Shown here one piece after another: positions 18,138-26,865 of a stretch of DNA of 64,000 nt. Location of the stretch: assembly GCA_016711285.1 (NCBI GenBank), contig JADJTG010000014.1, forward strand, positions 124,001-188,000. Direction: 5' to 3'. A program made the translations under genes and the position numbers. Every line of letters begins with the position of its first letter. The stretch's first letter is position 1. The stretch comes from Sphingobacteriales bacterium (lineage in GTDB: Bacteria; Bacteroidota; Bacteroidia; Chitinophagales; UBA2359). The notes below the pieces were generated by a model. It had not been told where the DNA came from, did no database searches, and worked only from the letters and a program-made list of their open reading frames with translations.

Positions 18138-19139
18138 TTAGTTTCCGAAATCTGCTTCTAATTTTGTTTTTAATTGCGAAAGCGGGAAAGGCTCAAAGAT
18201 CAGGGTATCGGTGTGGTTGTTTTGAACAACAATATCTTTAAAAGCTGCATAAAAATTATCTTCGGTAAATTCTGCAACAGCCACCAGCGTAATTGCTTCG
18301 CCCACCGGCACACGATAAGCTCCGTCGCCTGTGCCGAAATAATGTTGTTCGGGTGAAAAATTGGGTAAATGAGATACAGAATTATAATTTTTGAATACCA
18401 AAAACAAAGCGGTATTGCTCAAAGTACAAGAATCGGGAACATATATTTTCATATCCGTCAAATTGGTATAGCCTACCTGATAATAAAAATAATCCAAATT
18501 TACCCAACCCAAATTCGGGCAATCAAAGGCATAGGCGATGAGCCAATCATATTCATTTGTCTGAAATTCTGCCGTTTGTACCGGCGGATTATCTGCTGCC
18601 AAATCCCAATTAACAGTGCCGTTGGGCAAAGTTTCGCCGTAAAATACCTGAAAGGGTTCAAAGCTATTGTTTTTTTGGGGAGCTGATATTTCTAAAGTAG
18701 CACCGGCACGCAATTGCAGGGCTTGCCCGTTTTGAGTAGCGGCAATATGCAACTCGCCGCCCGAAACCAATATTTGTCCATTGGAAACCGTAGGTTTATT
18801 GCTCATTATCATATCGGCGCGGCTGTAAATTTCCATCAATTCTATTTCAAATTCACCTGTAACCACGTTACCGTCCTCTTTTACAAAATCATCGGCATCA
18901 TAACAAATTCTGGTCATCTGATTGCCGGTTATGCAGCCTGCTGCATTGGCGTTGCACGAAAATATTTGTTTTTTTACACCCAAACTGTTAAAGGCATTTT
19001 GTATATCGCCACTATATAAAAAAACAGTGCTATCATTGTTTTGCGGCAATTCAAAAAATGTGAAAGTATCGCTGTCTTTTCGGCACGATGATAGAATAAA
19101 AATGAGAGATAATATGTTGATTATAAATAATTTATACAT
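18138..19139 (-). CDS. Lipoprotein of unknown function (333 aa)
   Basis: Unrecognised. The N-terminal signal ends in a lipobox, ILSSC (Cys at residue 19), so it is probably a lipid-anchored envelope protein. The soluble part is acidic and rich in Asn, Thr and aromatics and likely beta-rich. Four Cys (CNANAAGC and further ones near residues 78 and 207) might form disulfides. It has its own terminator, and a 160-nt gap separates it from the next gene; no operon partner is apparent. Confidence 0.7.
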   Translation of the reverse strand: MYKLFIINILSLIFILSSCRKDSDTFTFFELPQNNDSTVFLYSGDIQNAFNSLGVKKQIFSCNANAAGCITGNQMTRICYDADDFVKEDGNVVTGEFEIELMEIYSRADMIMSNKPTVSNGQILVSGGELHIAATQNGQALQLRAGATLEISAPQKNNSFEPFQVFYGETLPNGTVNWDLAADNPPVQTAEFQTNEYDWLIAYAFDCPNLGWVNLDYFYYQVGYTNLTDMKIYVPDSCTLSNTALFLVFKNYNSVSHLPNFSPEQHYFGTGDGAYRVPVGEAITLVAVAEFTEDNFYAAFKDIVVQNNHTDTLIFEPFPLSQLKTKLEADFGN

Positions 19140-19272
19140 AATTTAATATTTTTGTATTAGTGTCGGTAGTAAATGGCGACTTGACCAATTTTTTTATTTT
19201 CAGGGCTTGTAGATAAGAGACAACAAGTAGCTGGAATGTTGCTTTTTAATAAAAAAGTTATTGAAAAATTTT

Positions 19273-20700
19273 TTAAAAATTCATTTTAATACCGCCTCCT
19301 ATTCCAAAGAAGGAATAATTCTGATATATTGGATTGCGTCCATTGTTGTTGATAGAATATAATTGATGACGCAATAAGGGTTCTACATACCATAGCAGGT
19401 TTTTTCGTAAAGGGCGTTGCAACTGCGCACCCAAGGATATGCTCAGGTGCGAACCTCTTGAGTCAAAATATTTCAAATCATCAAAATCATGTGTTAAGCT
19501 GTCATTAAAATTGAGCATTTTGCCGCGATTCCAATAGCCGATATTGTACCACAAACCGGCTTCTGCATTGATAGTCCATTTGCCCCATTGTGTTTCATAA
19601 CCCAGCAACAAAGGAATATCCAAAAAGCGGTGTTTATTGTAGGCGGTGATGGCTCTGATGCCTTCTACTTGACTTTGTTGGTTGTGTACTTCTACGGTGG
19701 TGCTGCCGTCGGGGTGTACGATGGTAATGGTGGTTTGCGTAGTCACAGATACTTCTTCTGTTTTTTGGTAGCGGAAGGTTTCCTGAATTTGGCTGAACAG
19801 CAAACCGGTGCGCAAAGAAATACCATTGCAAAAACGATAACCGCCGCGCAAGCCCGCCGTGAATGAAATTTCGGGATTTTCGGTGTTTTTGCGCTCGGCG
19901 ATATAATTGTTCCAGTTGGTTTCGGTGTAGTTATTAATAGTGCCTTCACTTTTCAGGTGGCGTTGTGCCCATTGCGGCGTAAATACGACTTCGGCTTCCC
20001 AACGGCTGCATTTTTTGTGTCCCATATTTTGCGGGCAGCCAAAATCATCTTTTCTTTTGTCGGGGAGGGTTAAAAAATGCTCTGCCGCCGCCGGATTATC
20101 CAATTTCTTTGCCAACAAAGATGCCAGCAAAGGTAATTCGATGATAGTGTGAATATTGTTAGCCTCTTCATTATTATTATACTTTGCCGTTGAGAAAACT
20201 ACCGTTGTTTTGTAGGTACTATTTGCGATAGTGGCAGGCGGCGTAGCAATGGCTGCTGCTCTATGTTGTTGTATGTGCTTGCGGTGGTGTGGCGCAGCCG
20301 CAGTTGAGAGTACTATCGCTGTTGGCTTCGTTATAGCAGATGTTTTTTCTATTGATGCGGTTACTGCCGTTGTTGCAGCAGGCGGCTCAATAGCAACTGT
20401 GCTTTTTTGTGGTGGTGTGATGGTGGTGTGGTCATTTGACACAGCAACACTATGTTCCGAAACAGCAGTTGTTTCGGGGAGGCTTTTGGCAGTGGAGTTT
20501 TGGTGGTGTTCGTAGCTCCACATACCCAAACTTCCGGCGGTGATGAGCAGAGCCAAAACACCGAATTTCCACAAACCTCTTTTGGGTTGTTGTTTTTTAC
20601 GATTGTCGTTAATACGTTGCCACATATCGTGGGGCACTTCGGTTTCGACTTCTTGAAAGCGGTCGTGCCATATTTTATCAAAAGAATCTTTATGTGTCAT
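19273..20700 (-). CDS. Membrane-anchored protein with C-terminal beta-barrel-like domain, coupled to an ECF sigma gene
   Basis: Start taken as the ATG at 20700 (MTHKDSFDKIWHDRF); an upstream in-frame ATG at 20730 lies inside the sigma gene. The first 40 or so residues look cytoplasmic. One transmembrane segment follows (WKFGVLALLITAGSLGMWSY, about residues 43-62), then a low-complexity Ala/Thr/Pro/His stretch to about 180. The last 230 residues have alternating strands with aromatic ends, like an outer-membrane beta-barrel (GLRGGYRF, SLRTGLLFSQIQETF, LSISLGAQLQRPL), ending in NF. The overlap with the sigma gene (ATGA) suggests translational coupling and an anti-sigma or signalling role. That role is inferred from position. 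Confidence 0.75.
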   Translation of the reverse strand: MTHKDSFDKIWHDRFQEVETEVPHDMWQRINDNRKKQQPKRGLWKFGVLALLITAGSLGMWSYEHHQNSTAKSLPETTAVSEHSVAVSNDHTTITPPQKSTVAIEPPAATTAVTASIEKTSAITKPTAIVLSTAAAPHHRKHIQQHRAAAIATPPATIANSTYKTTVVFSTAKYNNNEEANNIHTIIELPLLASLLAKKLDNPAAAEHFLTLPDKRKDDFGCPQNMGHKKCSRWEAEVVFTPQWAQRHLKSEGTINNYTETNWNNYIAERKNTENPEISFTAGLRGGYRFCNGISLRTGLLFSQIQETFRYQKTEEVSVTTQTTITIVHPDGSTTVEVHNQQSQVEGIRAITAYNKHRFLDIPLLLGYETQWGKWTINAEAGLWYNIGYWNRGKMLNFNDSLTHDFDDLKYFDSRGSHLSISLGAQLQRPLRKNLLWYVEPLLRHQLYSINNNGRNPIYQNYSFFGIGGGIKMNF

Positions 20701-21238
20701 AAAGCTATTTTTTGTTCGGTGAGTATCCATTGTTGCAGCAGGCGGCGAGCCTTATTGAGTTGTGAGCGCGAAGTTCCGGCTTCGATGTGGAGCATTTTGG
20801 CGATTTCATCGTGCGAATATCCTTCTATCACAAATAAATTAAAAACCATACGGTAGCCATCGGGCAGTCGTTGTATAAGAGCCAATAACTCTTGCAGGGA
20901 GAGCAAAGAAACCACATCGCCGCCACTTTGTGTGGGTTCAAAAGGCACATCTTCCAAAGAGTTTATTTCTTTTTGGTAATAAAATCTCTGATATTTTTTG
21001 AGAGCCGCCGTTATCATAATGCGCCGTATCCAGCCCTCTAAAGAGCCTTCGCCGCGGAATTGCGACAAATGGTCAAAAACTTTAATAAAACCTTCCTGCA
21101 ATACATCTTCGGCATCGGCACGGCTGCGCGTATATCGCAGGCATACCACCATCATTTTTTACAATACCGCTCATACAAAGTTTTTAAACTTTGTTCGTTG
21201 TTTTGTAAACAAGATTGTACGAGCATTTTTTCATCCAT
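20697..21238 (-). CDS. ECF-type RNA polymerase sigma factor, one homopolymer frame break
   Basis: Sigma-70 family, extracytoplasmic-function type. The conserved part shows region 2 (RYTRSRADAEDVLQEGFIKVF, with the W of GWIRRIMITAALKKY) and region 4 (LPDGYRMVFNLFVIEGYSHDEIAKML, then GTSRSQLNKARRLLQQ). The N-terminal 27 codons (MDEKMLVQSCLQNN to LYERYCKK, start at 21238) are in another frame. The two join exactly if the six-base T run at 21155-21160 (A run in the gene) is one base too short, so an error is likely. It is followed by an overlapping membrane protein gene. Confidence 0.88.
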
Positions 21239-21336
21239 ACAGAAAAAGTAAAAGCAGACAGATGCTTACAAGATACATAATATTTATAAAATGTTGCCTG
21301 TTGAGTTGGTATAAATATATAATTTTGTCGCGGATA

Positions 21337-21369
21337 TTTGCGTTAAAACTACACTTCCGTATATTTTTG
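21337..21369 (+). promoter_or_regulatory. Bacteroidota-type promoter for the 21431 gene
   Basis: TTTG (21337-21340), a 21-nt spacer, then TATTTTTG (21362-21369) match the -33/-7 consensus TTTG-N19-21-TAnnTTTG. The start codon is about 60 nt downstream. Confidence 0.4.
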
Positions 21370-21430
21370 TCCTTTGTTTTAAACTTTTGGGTTTCGGTCA
21401 GGGTCAAGGGTATAAAAAAATTTTATAGAT

Positions 21431-22062
21431 ATGAGACGTACCTGCATTTTTATTTTTTGCTTTTTGTTGCTCAACAGCGCGAATTTACGGGCACAAAACC
21501 ACTTCAGTCTTACTGGCAATATCAGTGCTTTTTCTATTGATAAAGTGCAAAGCGATGCCAACGTAGCCGATGTTACCTATGAAGGAAGTTCGTCGGTGAG
21601 CCTGAATTTACGTTTGTTCAACGCCAACCATTGGGCTTTGCGTTTTGGGGTAGGAGCAGATAATGTAAAATTTCGGGTTGCCGACCAACTTAACACCGAC
21701 TACGATTCGGAGCGCAAAGATTTTATTGGCATCATCGGTATTGAAAAACATTTTCCTTTAAGCGAAACAGTGACACTCTATCCGGGTTTTATAGTTCCGC
21801 TTACGCTCAAAGGCGACGAAAGTATCAAAAGTAATATAGATAATTCTATTGCACAATTAAAAGATGATGGTTTTTTGCCGGAGCAGGCTTGGTATTGGGA
21901 GCAAATATTCGTTTTTTGAAAATTTTGCGTTTGGGTGCAGAGTTTGAGGTGACGTATGAAAATTTTAAACAAACCATTTGGCAACCCAGCACACTCACTA
22001 CTGCCAGCGAACTCGAATTTTTGGATTATACTACCTCATTTACTATCGGATTGGCATTTTAA
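21431..22062 (+). CDS. Small outer-membrane beta-barrel protein, one homopolymer frame break
   Basis: A signal peptide ending LRAQ (about residue 22) is followed by amphipathic strands (SSVSLNLRLFNANHWALRFGVGAD and others). The first frame stops at 21919. The adjacent frame from GAGLVLGANIRFLKILRLGAEF to SFTIGLAF continues the barrel to a stop at 22062. Adding one T to the run at 21871-21876 joins the two (about 210 residues). The C-terminus ends in Phe, as is usual for outer-membrane barrels. Function unknown; it lies divergent from the sigma-factor unit. Confidence 0.75.
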
Positions 22063-22146
22063 TAGAAAAATATTGTTTGTTATTTATTTTATTGATAATC
22101 ACTTTTTTATAAATTAATTTTTTATAAAAAAAACGTAAAACATTTG

Positions 22147-22728
22147 ATGATAAACAATATATTGGCACAAGAAGTGGCGGCGGCGCAAATAGTAGTGCAA
22201 AGTGGCGGTATTTTGTTGTATCCCACCGAAACCGTTTGGGGTTTGGGCTGTGCTGCCACCAATGCTGCCGCTATTCAGCGTATTTATCATATCAAAGGAC
22301 GTGATGCCAATAAGCCGCTATTGGTGTTGATGCACTCGCGCGAGATGCTGTTGCGATATGTGGGGGCGGTGCCGCCGCAGGCAGAGGCATTGTTGCACCC
22401 CGATGCGCCGCCTACTACTATTATATATCCGCATATTCGTCATTTGCCGCACCATCTTTTAGCGGCAGACGGTTCTTTGGGCATTCGTATGGCGCGCCAC
22501 CCTTTTTGTGAGCAGCTGATAGCGGCGATTGATGCGCCTTTGGTTTCTACCTCTGCCAATTTCAGTGGCGAGCCTGCCGCCGTTCATTTCGCCGACCTCA
22601 GCGCGGCTCTCCGCAAGCAGGTGGATTATACCGTTTCGGATTTGTCGGCATATTATGAGCCGCGGGGTTTGCCTTCGCGCATCGTGCGCCTCAGTGCCGA
22701 AGGAAATATCGAAATCCTCAGAAATTGA
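22147..22728 (+). CDS. tsaC: L-threonylcarbamoyladenylate synthase (Sua5/YciO/YrdC family)
   Basis: Makes threonylcarbamoyl-AMP from threonine, bicarbonate and ATP for the universal t6A37 modification of ANN-decoding tRNAs. The protein is about 193 residues. Family motifs are YPTETVWGLGC (about residue 26), IYHIKGRDANKPLLVL (about 46) and VSTSANFSGEP (about 137). ATG at 22147 was chosen over the TTG just before it. The length fits the single-domain TsaC type without the Sua5 C-terminal domain. tsaB, tsaD and tsaE are not in the window. Confidence 0.9.
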   Translation: MINNILAQEVAAAQIVVQSGGILLYPTETVWGLGCAATNAAAIQRIYHIKGRDANKPLLVLMHSREMLLRYVGAVPPQAEALLHPDAPPTTIIYPHIRHLPHHLLAADGSLGIRMARHPFCEQLIAAIDAPLVSTSANFSGEPAAVHFADLSAALRKQVDYTVSDLSAYYEPRGLPSRIVRLSAEGNIEILRN

Positions 22729-22967
22729 AAAAAGAGGTTTGGAATAATGATTTTATTTTTCACATAAAATCATTAATTTTGAACGTAATTTTAAATGAAC
22801 ATTTTTTACACAAAAAAATACTTCAAAAAGTGCTGTTTGTTCATTGAAAAATTGGGCTTGCCTGAGCAAAAAATGCGTTTTTGTGTTGCCATTGCCGAAA
22901 TATTTCACAAGGTTACTCGGTATTTCGGCAGGCTCAATGACACCTTAGTTGCTATTTTATACTAAAA

Positions 22968-23075
22968 TATTCCCTTTTGATTGATAAAATCGCACAATTT
23001 GTTAGTTATAAAATATTGATTTTAATTATTTGCAATAAAAAAACAATACGAAAATATCGTCATAAAAGGAATAAT
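22968..23075 (+). repeat. 108-bp MITE-like repeat, copy 1
   Basis: Nearly identical to 25037-25144 (same length, only a handful of differences, same orientation). The ends are imperfect inverted repeats (TATTCCCTTTTGATTGATA against the complement of CATAAAAGGAATAAT). It is AT-rich and non-coding, as expected of a miniature element or a structured RNA repeat. Confidence 0.75.
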
Positions 23076-23125
23076 TTAATTGCTGCGTACTTATCAGGCA
23101 GATTTACAAGTTTCATAAAAAAGAA

Positions 23126-23181
23126 CTTTGCGACTTAGTGTCTTAGCGGTGAAAAAAGCTACTAACCGCAGAGCCGCAAAG
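23126..23181. repeat. Imperfect inverted repeat (CTTTGCG ... CGCAAAG type)
   Basis: Left arm 23126-23150 begins CTTTGCGACTTAG and ends GCGGT; right arm 23165-23181 reads ACCGCAGAGCCGCAAAG. This resembles palindromic 'accgcagag...ctttgcg' elements that I recall as dispersed in many Bacteroidota and other genomes. Only one copy is in this window, so repetition was not observed directly. Confidence 0.45.
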
Positions 23182-23495
23182 AAAAATATAAAGGAAGATA
23201 TTGCTCGCCTTACTTTTTAAATGTGCTTATTGGTTTTATAGGCATACTTTATCTGATTTTAGTATTAGTGACCCTTATACCATTAAAATAGCTATTTGGC
23301 ATAGTTGTTTTACAGCCTCAATTTTCATTTGTATTGGCTGATATTAGTAACAATATCAGCCCACATCATTACAGAATAGCAGACTTTATACACTATGTCA
23401 TTTAGATATTTATTTGGTATTAATCCAATATTTTTAATAACTCAAACTTTCCTGTATCTTTCTTTGTCAAAAACCAAAACACTTACTGAAAATAA

Positions 23496-23539
23496 AAAAG
23501 GCGATACGTTTGCTGTGTTGCAAAGACGCATCGCCTTTT
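23496..23539 (-). terminator. Intrinsic terminator after the papain-like peptidase gene
   Basis: Hairpin with outer arms AAAAGGCGAT / ATCGCCTTTT and an extended inner stem, followed on the leftward strand by a T-rich stretch. It lies about 65 nt past the stop at 23605. Confidence 0.75.
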
Positions 23540-23604
23540 GTTTGAAAAATTGTAAATTTTCAACGAATACCGATCATTATAAAATGCAGTATTCCTGTTC
23601 TTTT

Positions 23605-24852
23605 TTAACGCACTTTATTCAATAATGTTTTTACGGCATCTTTGTGCGCCGTGAAAGTCATCATTTTGAGTTTTACAAAATCTTCGTGCATAAAATAATA
23701 GCCGAAAGTGGAGCAGGTTTCGCCGCAATTGCGCGAGCCGGAACTGGAATCTTTGAGCAAAAACCACGTTTTGCCGTCTTTTTCGGTGTAGCCCACTACA
23801 TGCATGGCGTGGTCGTCGGTGGTGCTGCCGTTGGTAAAACGATACTGCCGTGCACTCTCATCTATATATTGCGAAGGAATATCAAAAGTAGGAATTACAG
23901 CTACTTGCGGCTCATTGCCCATACCCGGCTCCGATACATCGCCGCCGATACTGAGCGAATAGCCCTCGTCAATGGCTTTTTTTACTGAACTCACAAAATC
24001 GGTTAAAGGCACGTTGTAGTAATCTTCGCTGTCCCACCAGTTGTCCGGCACATCATATTCGGCTTTTGTCCAGTAGGGTACTTGCATCAGCGACATAATA
24101 TCCACATAATCGTCCATATTGAGTTTGAGGTCGTTTTTCAAAAACTCCTGCGGCGTGGTTTTTTTGCCGTTGTAAGTAAATGAAGTCGGCGGTTCGCCCA
24201 TATAATGATTTAGGATACTTTGCACTGTGGCAACTACTTCCGCTTCGTTCCACGCATTGGCGGCTTTGATGCCTTTGAGATAGTTTTCAAATTCGGCAAA
24301 CATTGGCTCGTGGTTGTGGAAGCGTTGTTGGTCGTTGGATTTGCCCGAATAGGCTTCGGTAGGAACAGCACCGTATTTTTTGTACAATTTGGCTACGGCG
24401 TTGGTTTCGCTGCCCTCGCCCAAATACACTTCGCCACGTTTTTGCACAAACAAACGTGCCCGCTCTACATATTCCCAATACACAGGATACAATTCCGACA
24501 ATTTTATTTCTTTGCCTGACAATCTTTTTATTTCACTTTCATAAAAAGAAGTAGTAGAAAAACACCAACAAGTGCCAGTATTTCCTTGCGAAATGGGCTT
24601 GTTGTGCCACACTTGTTTGTAAGCGTCTAATTTGGTAGGATATTGTTCGGGTTGCAATACCGCCTTAAACACTTTTTTGGATTTTGGGGTACTCGGCTGC
24701 GATTGCTCCTGCAAACCGGAGATGTCTTTCAAAATGGTATTGACGTAGTATCCGCCCGGACGCTCAATAAACTGTCCGGTGGCGGGTTGTTGGGCTTGCG
24801 TTATTTGCAAAAAGAACAGCGAAGCCCCGAGCAAAAGATGTTTTGTTTTCAT
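23605..24852 (-). CDS. Secreted C1-family (papain-like) cysteine peptidase
   Basis: The protein has 415 residues with a signal peptide ending TQAQ (about residue 20). The peptidase fold starts near residue 85: QGNTGTCWCFSTTSFYESE holds the catalytic Cys (first Cys of CWCF), and DDHAMHVVGYTEKDG the catalytic His. The residue that is usually the active-site Asn (N-S-W-G context) appears as Asp in LLKDSSSG. The layout resembles bleomycin-hydrolase/aminopeptidase C-type (C1B) enzymes found in Bacteroidota. It acts in the periplasm or outside the cell. The gene stands alone and is flanked at a distance by two copies of the 108-bp repeat. Substrate unknown. Confidence 0.82.
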   Translation of the reverse strand: MKTKHLLLGASLFFLQITQAQQPATGQFIERPGGYYVNTILKDISGLQEQSQPSTPKSKKVFKAVLQPEQYPTKLDAYKQVWHNKPISQGNTGTCWCFSTTSFYESEIKRLSGKEIKLSELYPVYWEYVERARLFVQKRGEVYLGEGSETNAVAKLYKKYGAVPTEAYSGKSNDQQRFHNHEPMFAEFENYLKGIKAANAWNEAEVVATVQSILNHYMGEPPTSFTYNGKKTTPQEFLKNDLKLNMDDYVDIMSLMQVPYWTKAEYDVPDNWWDSEDYYNVPLTDFVSSVKKAIDEGYSLSIGGDVSEPGMGNEPQVAVIPTFDIPSQYIDESARQYRFTNGSTTDDHAMHVVGYTEKDGKTWFLLKDSSSGSRNCGETCSTFGYYFMHEDFVKLKMMTFTAHKDAVKTLLNKVR

Positions 24853-25361
24853 TGAATTAAATATTGAATTAAATACGATAGATATTGAATTTTACATTCA
24901 ACGTTCAAAAATAAGCAAATATTTTTGTTGTTCCAAATGCTTTAATTATAACTGCCTTGTATATGTTAGGAATGTAAAATAAGGTAAAAAAATGCCCCTT
25001 AAGTGTTTTTATGAGTACGTATAAATAGAACTATACTATTCCCTTTTGATTGATAAAATCGCACAATTTGTTAGTTATAAAATATTGATTTTTAATTATT
25101 TGTAATAAAAAATAATACGAAAGTATCGCCATAAAAGGAATAATATAAATCAATCCGGATTTTATTAAAATTATGCTGTCTGAATTATTAATATTCTTCG
25201 TAAAATTGGCTTTTGAAAGAAGTCTAATGATTTTTAACTTTGATTTTGTATATTTTTAAATATCAAAATCGAATGACACGACTTTTTAAAATCTAATCAC
25301 AATTTGCAGGTTATAACCAATATCCTTCGTATGTTTGTAAACATACAACTCTTTTTATAAT
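24853..25361. other. 509-bp AT-rich intergenic region
   Basis: Separates two divergent genes, so it should hold both promoters. The only definable element is the second 108-bp repeat. No gene and no convincing -33/-7 pair were found. Confidence 0.5.
25037..25144 (+). repeat. 108-bp MITE-like repeat, copy 2
   Basis: Direct repeat of 22968-23075, with the same terminal inverted repeats. The two copies bracket the peptidase gene and its terminator. No transposase is encoded between or beside them. Confidence 0.75.
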
Positions 25362-26780
25362 ATGAAACATTTTCTGTTTTCGTTGTTTCGGTGCTTCGGA
25401 ATTTTGCTTTTTATGGCACTGCCCCGCGCCAATGCACAGCTTACACTGCATATTAGCTCCATACCTGCCAATACGCCCGCCAATGCGAGCATCTATGTAG
25501 CGGGCAATTTCAACAGCTGGAATCCCGCCGACTCCGACTATATCCTCGCACCGCAGTCGGACGGTTCTTATACGTTTACTTTCACGCCTGCACTTTCTGA
25601 TTTGGAGTTTAAATTTACGCGCGGCTCTTGGCAAACAGTAGAAGGCAGCAGTGGCGGCGGCTTTTTACCCAATCGCACCTACACCTACAATGGAGGCACT
25701 GCCACCTACGAAAGCAGCATCGCCGCTTGGGAAGATTTGGGCGGCAACAACAACAATTCCACCGCCAACGCACAGGTGAGCATCATTGCCGAAGATTTTT
25801 ATATCCCACAACTCAATCGCTACCGCCGCATTTGGATATACCTGCCCGCCGACTACACTACCGACCTCAATCGCCATTATCCAGTGTTGTATATGCACGA
25901 TGGGCAAAATGTATTTGATGCGGCTACTTCTTTTGCCGGAGAATGGGAAGTAGATGAAACGCTGACACAAATGGAACAAAACGGCGAAGCTACCGCTATT
26001 GTGGTGGCTATTGATAATGGCGGCACAAACCGCCTCGCCGAATATACACCTTATCCGCACAGCAGCTACGGCGGCGGTGATGGTGATAAATATATTCAGT
26101 TTATCGTTAATACTTTAAAACCTTATATTGACGACCATTATCGCACCCTGCCGCAGCGCGAAAATACTGCATTGATGGGCAGTTCCTTAGGCGGTTTGAT
26201 TTCTTTTTATGCCGCCATAAAATATCCCGAAGTGTTTGGTAAAGCGGGGGTTTTTTCGCCGAGTTTTTGGTTCTCCGACAATATCTTTCAACTCGCCGAT
26301 ACTGCTCAACACAATTTGGATACGCGGATTTTTATGCTCTGCGGCGGCAACGAAGGCGATGAGGATATGGTGCCTGATATGCAGCAGATGTACCAACTGT
26401 TGCAGAGTAAAGGCTACGGCAACGAGGCACAAAGTATTGTAAAAGCAGATGGGCAACATTCGGAGTGGTTTTGGGCGCGTGAGTTTGAAGGGGCTTTTAA
26501 ATTTTTGTTCAGCGAAGTAGCTTTGGGTACTGCCATCAGCGATAGTGGCGAAGTCCCTTCTTTTTTTCCGAACCCCGCCAACGGCGAACTTTATTTTCAC
26601 AGCCCCACGCCCTGTGAGGTGCGCCTTTTTGATAATATCGGCAGGGCAGTGTGGCAGCAGACCCTTTCTGACGGCGACTCCATACAACTCCATACCGCTT
26701 TGCCAAAAGGCATATATATAGCGGAAATGCGGCAGAAATACCAAAAAACAACTATCTGGCAAAAAATCTACCTTCGTTAA
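25362..26780 (+). CDS. Secreted esterase (EstD/Fes-like alpha/beta hydrolase) with N-terminal starch-binding-like domain and T9SS sorting domain
   Basis: The protein has 472 residues. A signal peptide ends near ANAQ (residue 25). Residues 27-120 form a beta-sandwich with SIYVAGNFNSWNPAD, typical of CBM20/CBM48-like modules. The hydrolase follows: YPVLYMHDGQNVFDAATSF (about 180), the nucleophile Ser in MGSSLGGL (about 270), a candidate acid in GGNEGDED (about 325), and His in DGQHSEWFW (about 365). The last 75 residues (FFPNPANGELYF ... GIYIAEM) are a type A T9SS sorting domain, so the enzyme is exported and attached or released by the type IX system. The substrate may be a carbohydrate ester or a siderophore-like ester; this is inference. 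Confidence 0.85.
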   Translation: MKHFLFSLFRCFGILLFMALPRANAQLTLHISSIPANTPANASIYVAGNFNSWNPADSDYILAPQSDGSYTFTFTPALSDLEFKFTRGSWQTVEGSSGGGFLPNRTYTYNGGTATYESSIAAWEDLGGNNNNSTANAQVSIIAEDFYIPQLNRYRRIWIYLPADYTTDLNRHYPVLYMHDGQNVFDAATSFAGEWEVDETLTQMEQNGEATAIVVAIDNGGTNRLAEYTPYPHSSYGGGDGDKYIQFIVNTLKPYIDDHYRTLPQRENTALMGSSLGGLISFYAAIKYPEVFGKAGVFSPSFWFSDNIFQLADTAQHNLDTRIFMLCGGNEGDEDMVPDMQQMYQLLQSKGYGNEAQSIVKADGQHSEWFWAREFEGAFKFLFSEVALGTAISDSGEVPSFFPNPANGELYFHSPTPCEVRLFDNIGRAVWQQTLSDGDSIQLHTALPKGIYIAEMRQKYQKTTIWQKIYLR

Positions 26781-26798
26781 ATAAAAAAACAAACTCCA

Positions 26799-26845
26799 TA
26801 TTTCACACTACCGACACGCTCAAAGTGTGTAAGTAGTGTGAAATA
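26799..26845. terminator. Bidirectional terminator between convergent genes
   Basis: Inverted repeat with 12-nt arms (TATTTCACACTA / TAGTGTGAAATA), plus inner pairing (ACACGCT...AGTGTGT), flanked by an A run on one side and a T run on the other. It serves the esterase gene (rightward) and queA (leftward). Confidence 0.8.
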
Positions 26846-26865
26846 CTGTTTTTTTTTGACGTTTC

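Larger units (their letters stand above)
22729..23604. other. 876-bp intergenic region with repeats
   Basis: No credible gene. It contains an AT-rich hairpin just after tsaC (22746-22774, no clear T tract), a 10-bp inverted repeat (TGCCGAAATA at 22893-22902, its complement at 22921-22930), one copy of the 108-bp repeat, a second inverted repeat (23126-23181), and the terminator of the peptidase gene. Confidence 0.6.

Noticed and set aside
23395..23625. 76-codon rightward frame
   Set aside because: Runs through the terminator hairpin and into the end of the peptidase gene; no motif or upstream promoter.
22968..25144. Composite transposon made of the two 108-bp repeats
   Set aside because: No transposase or integrase lies between or beside the copies, and no target-site duplication is clear.
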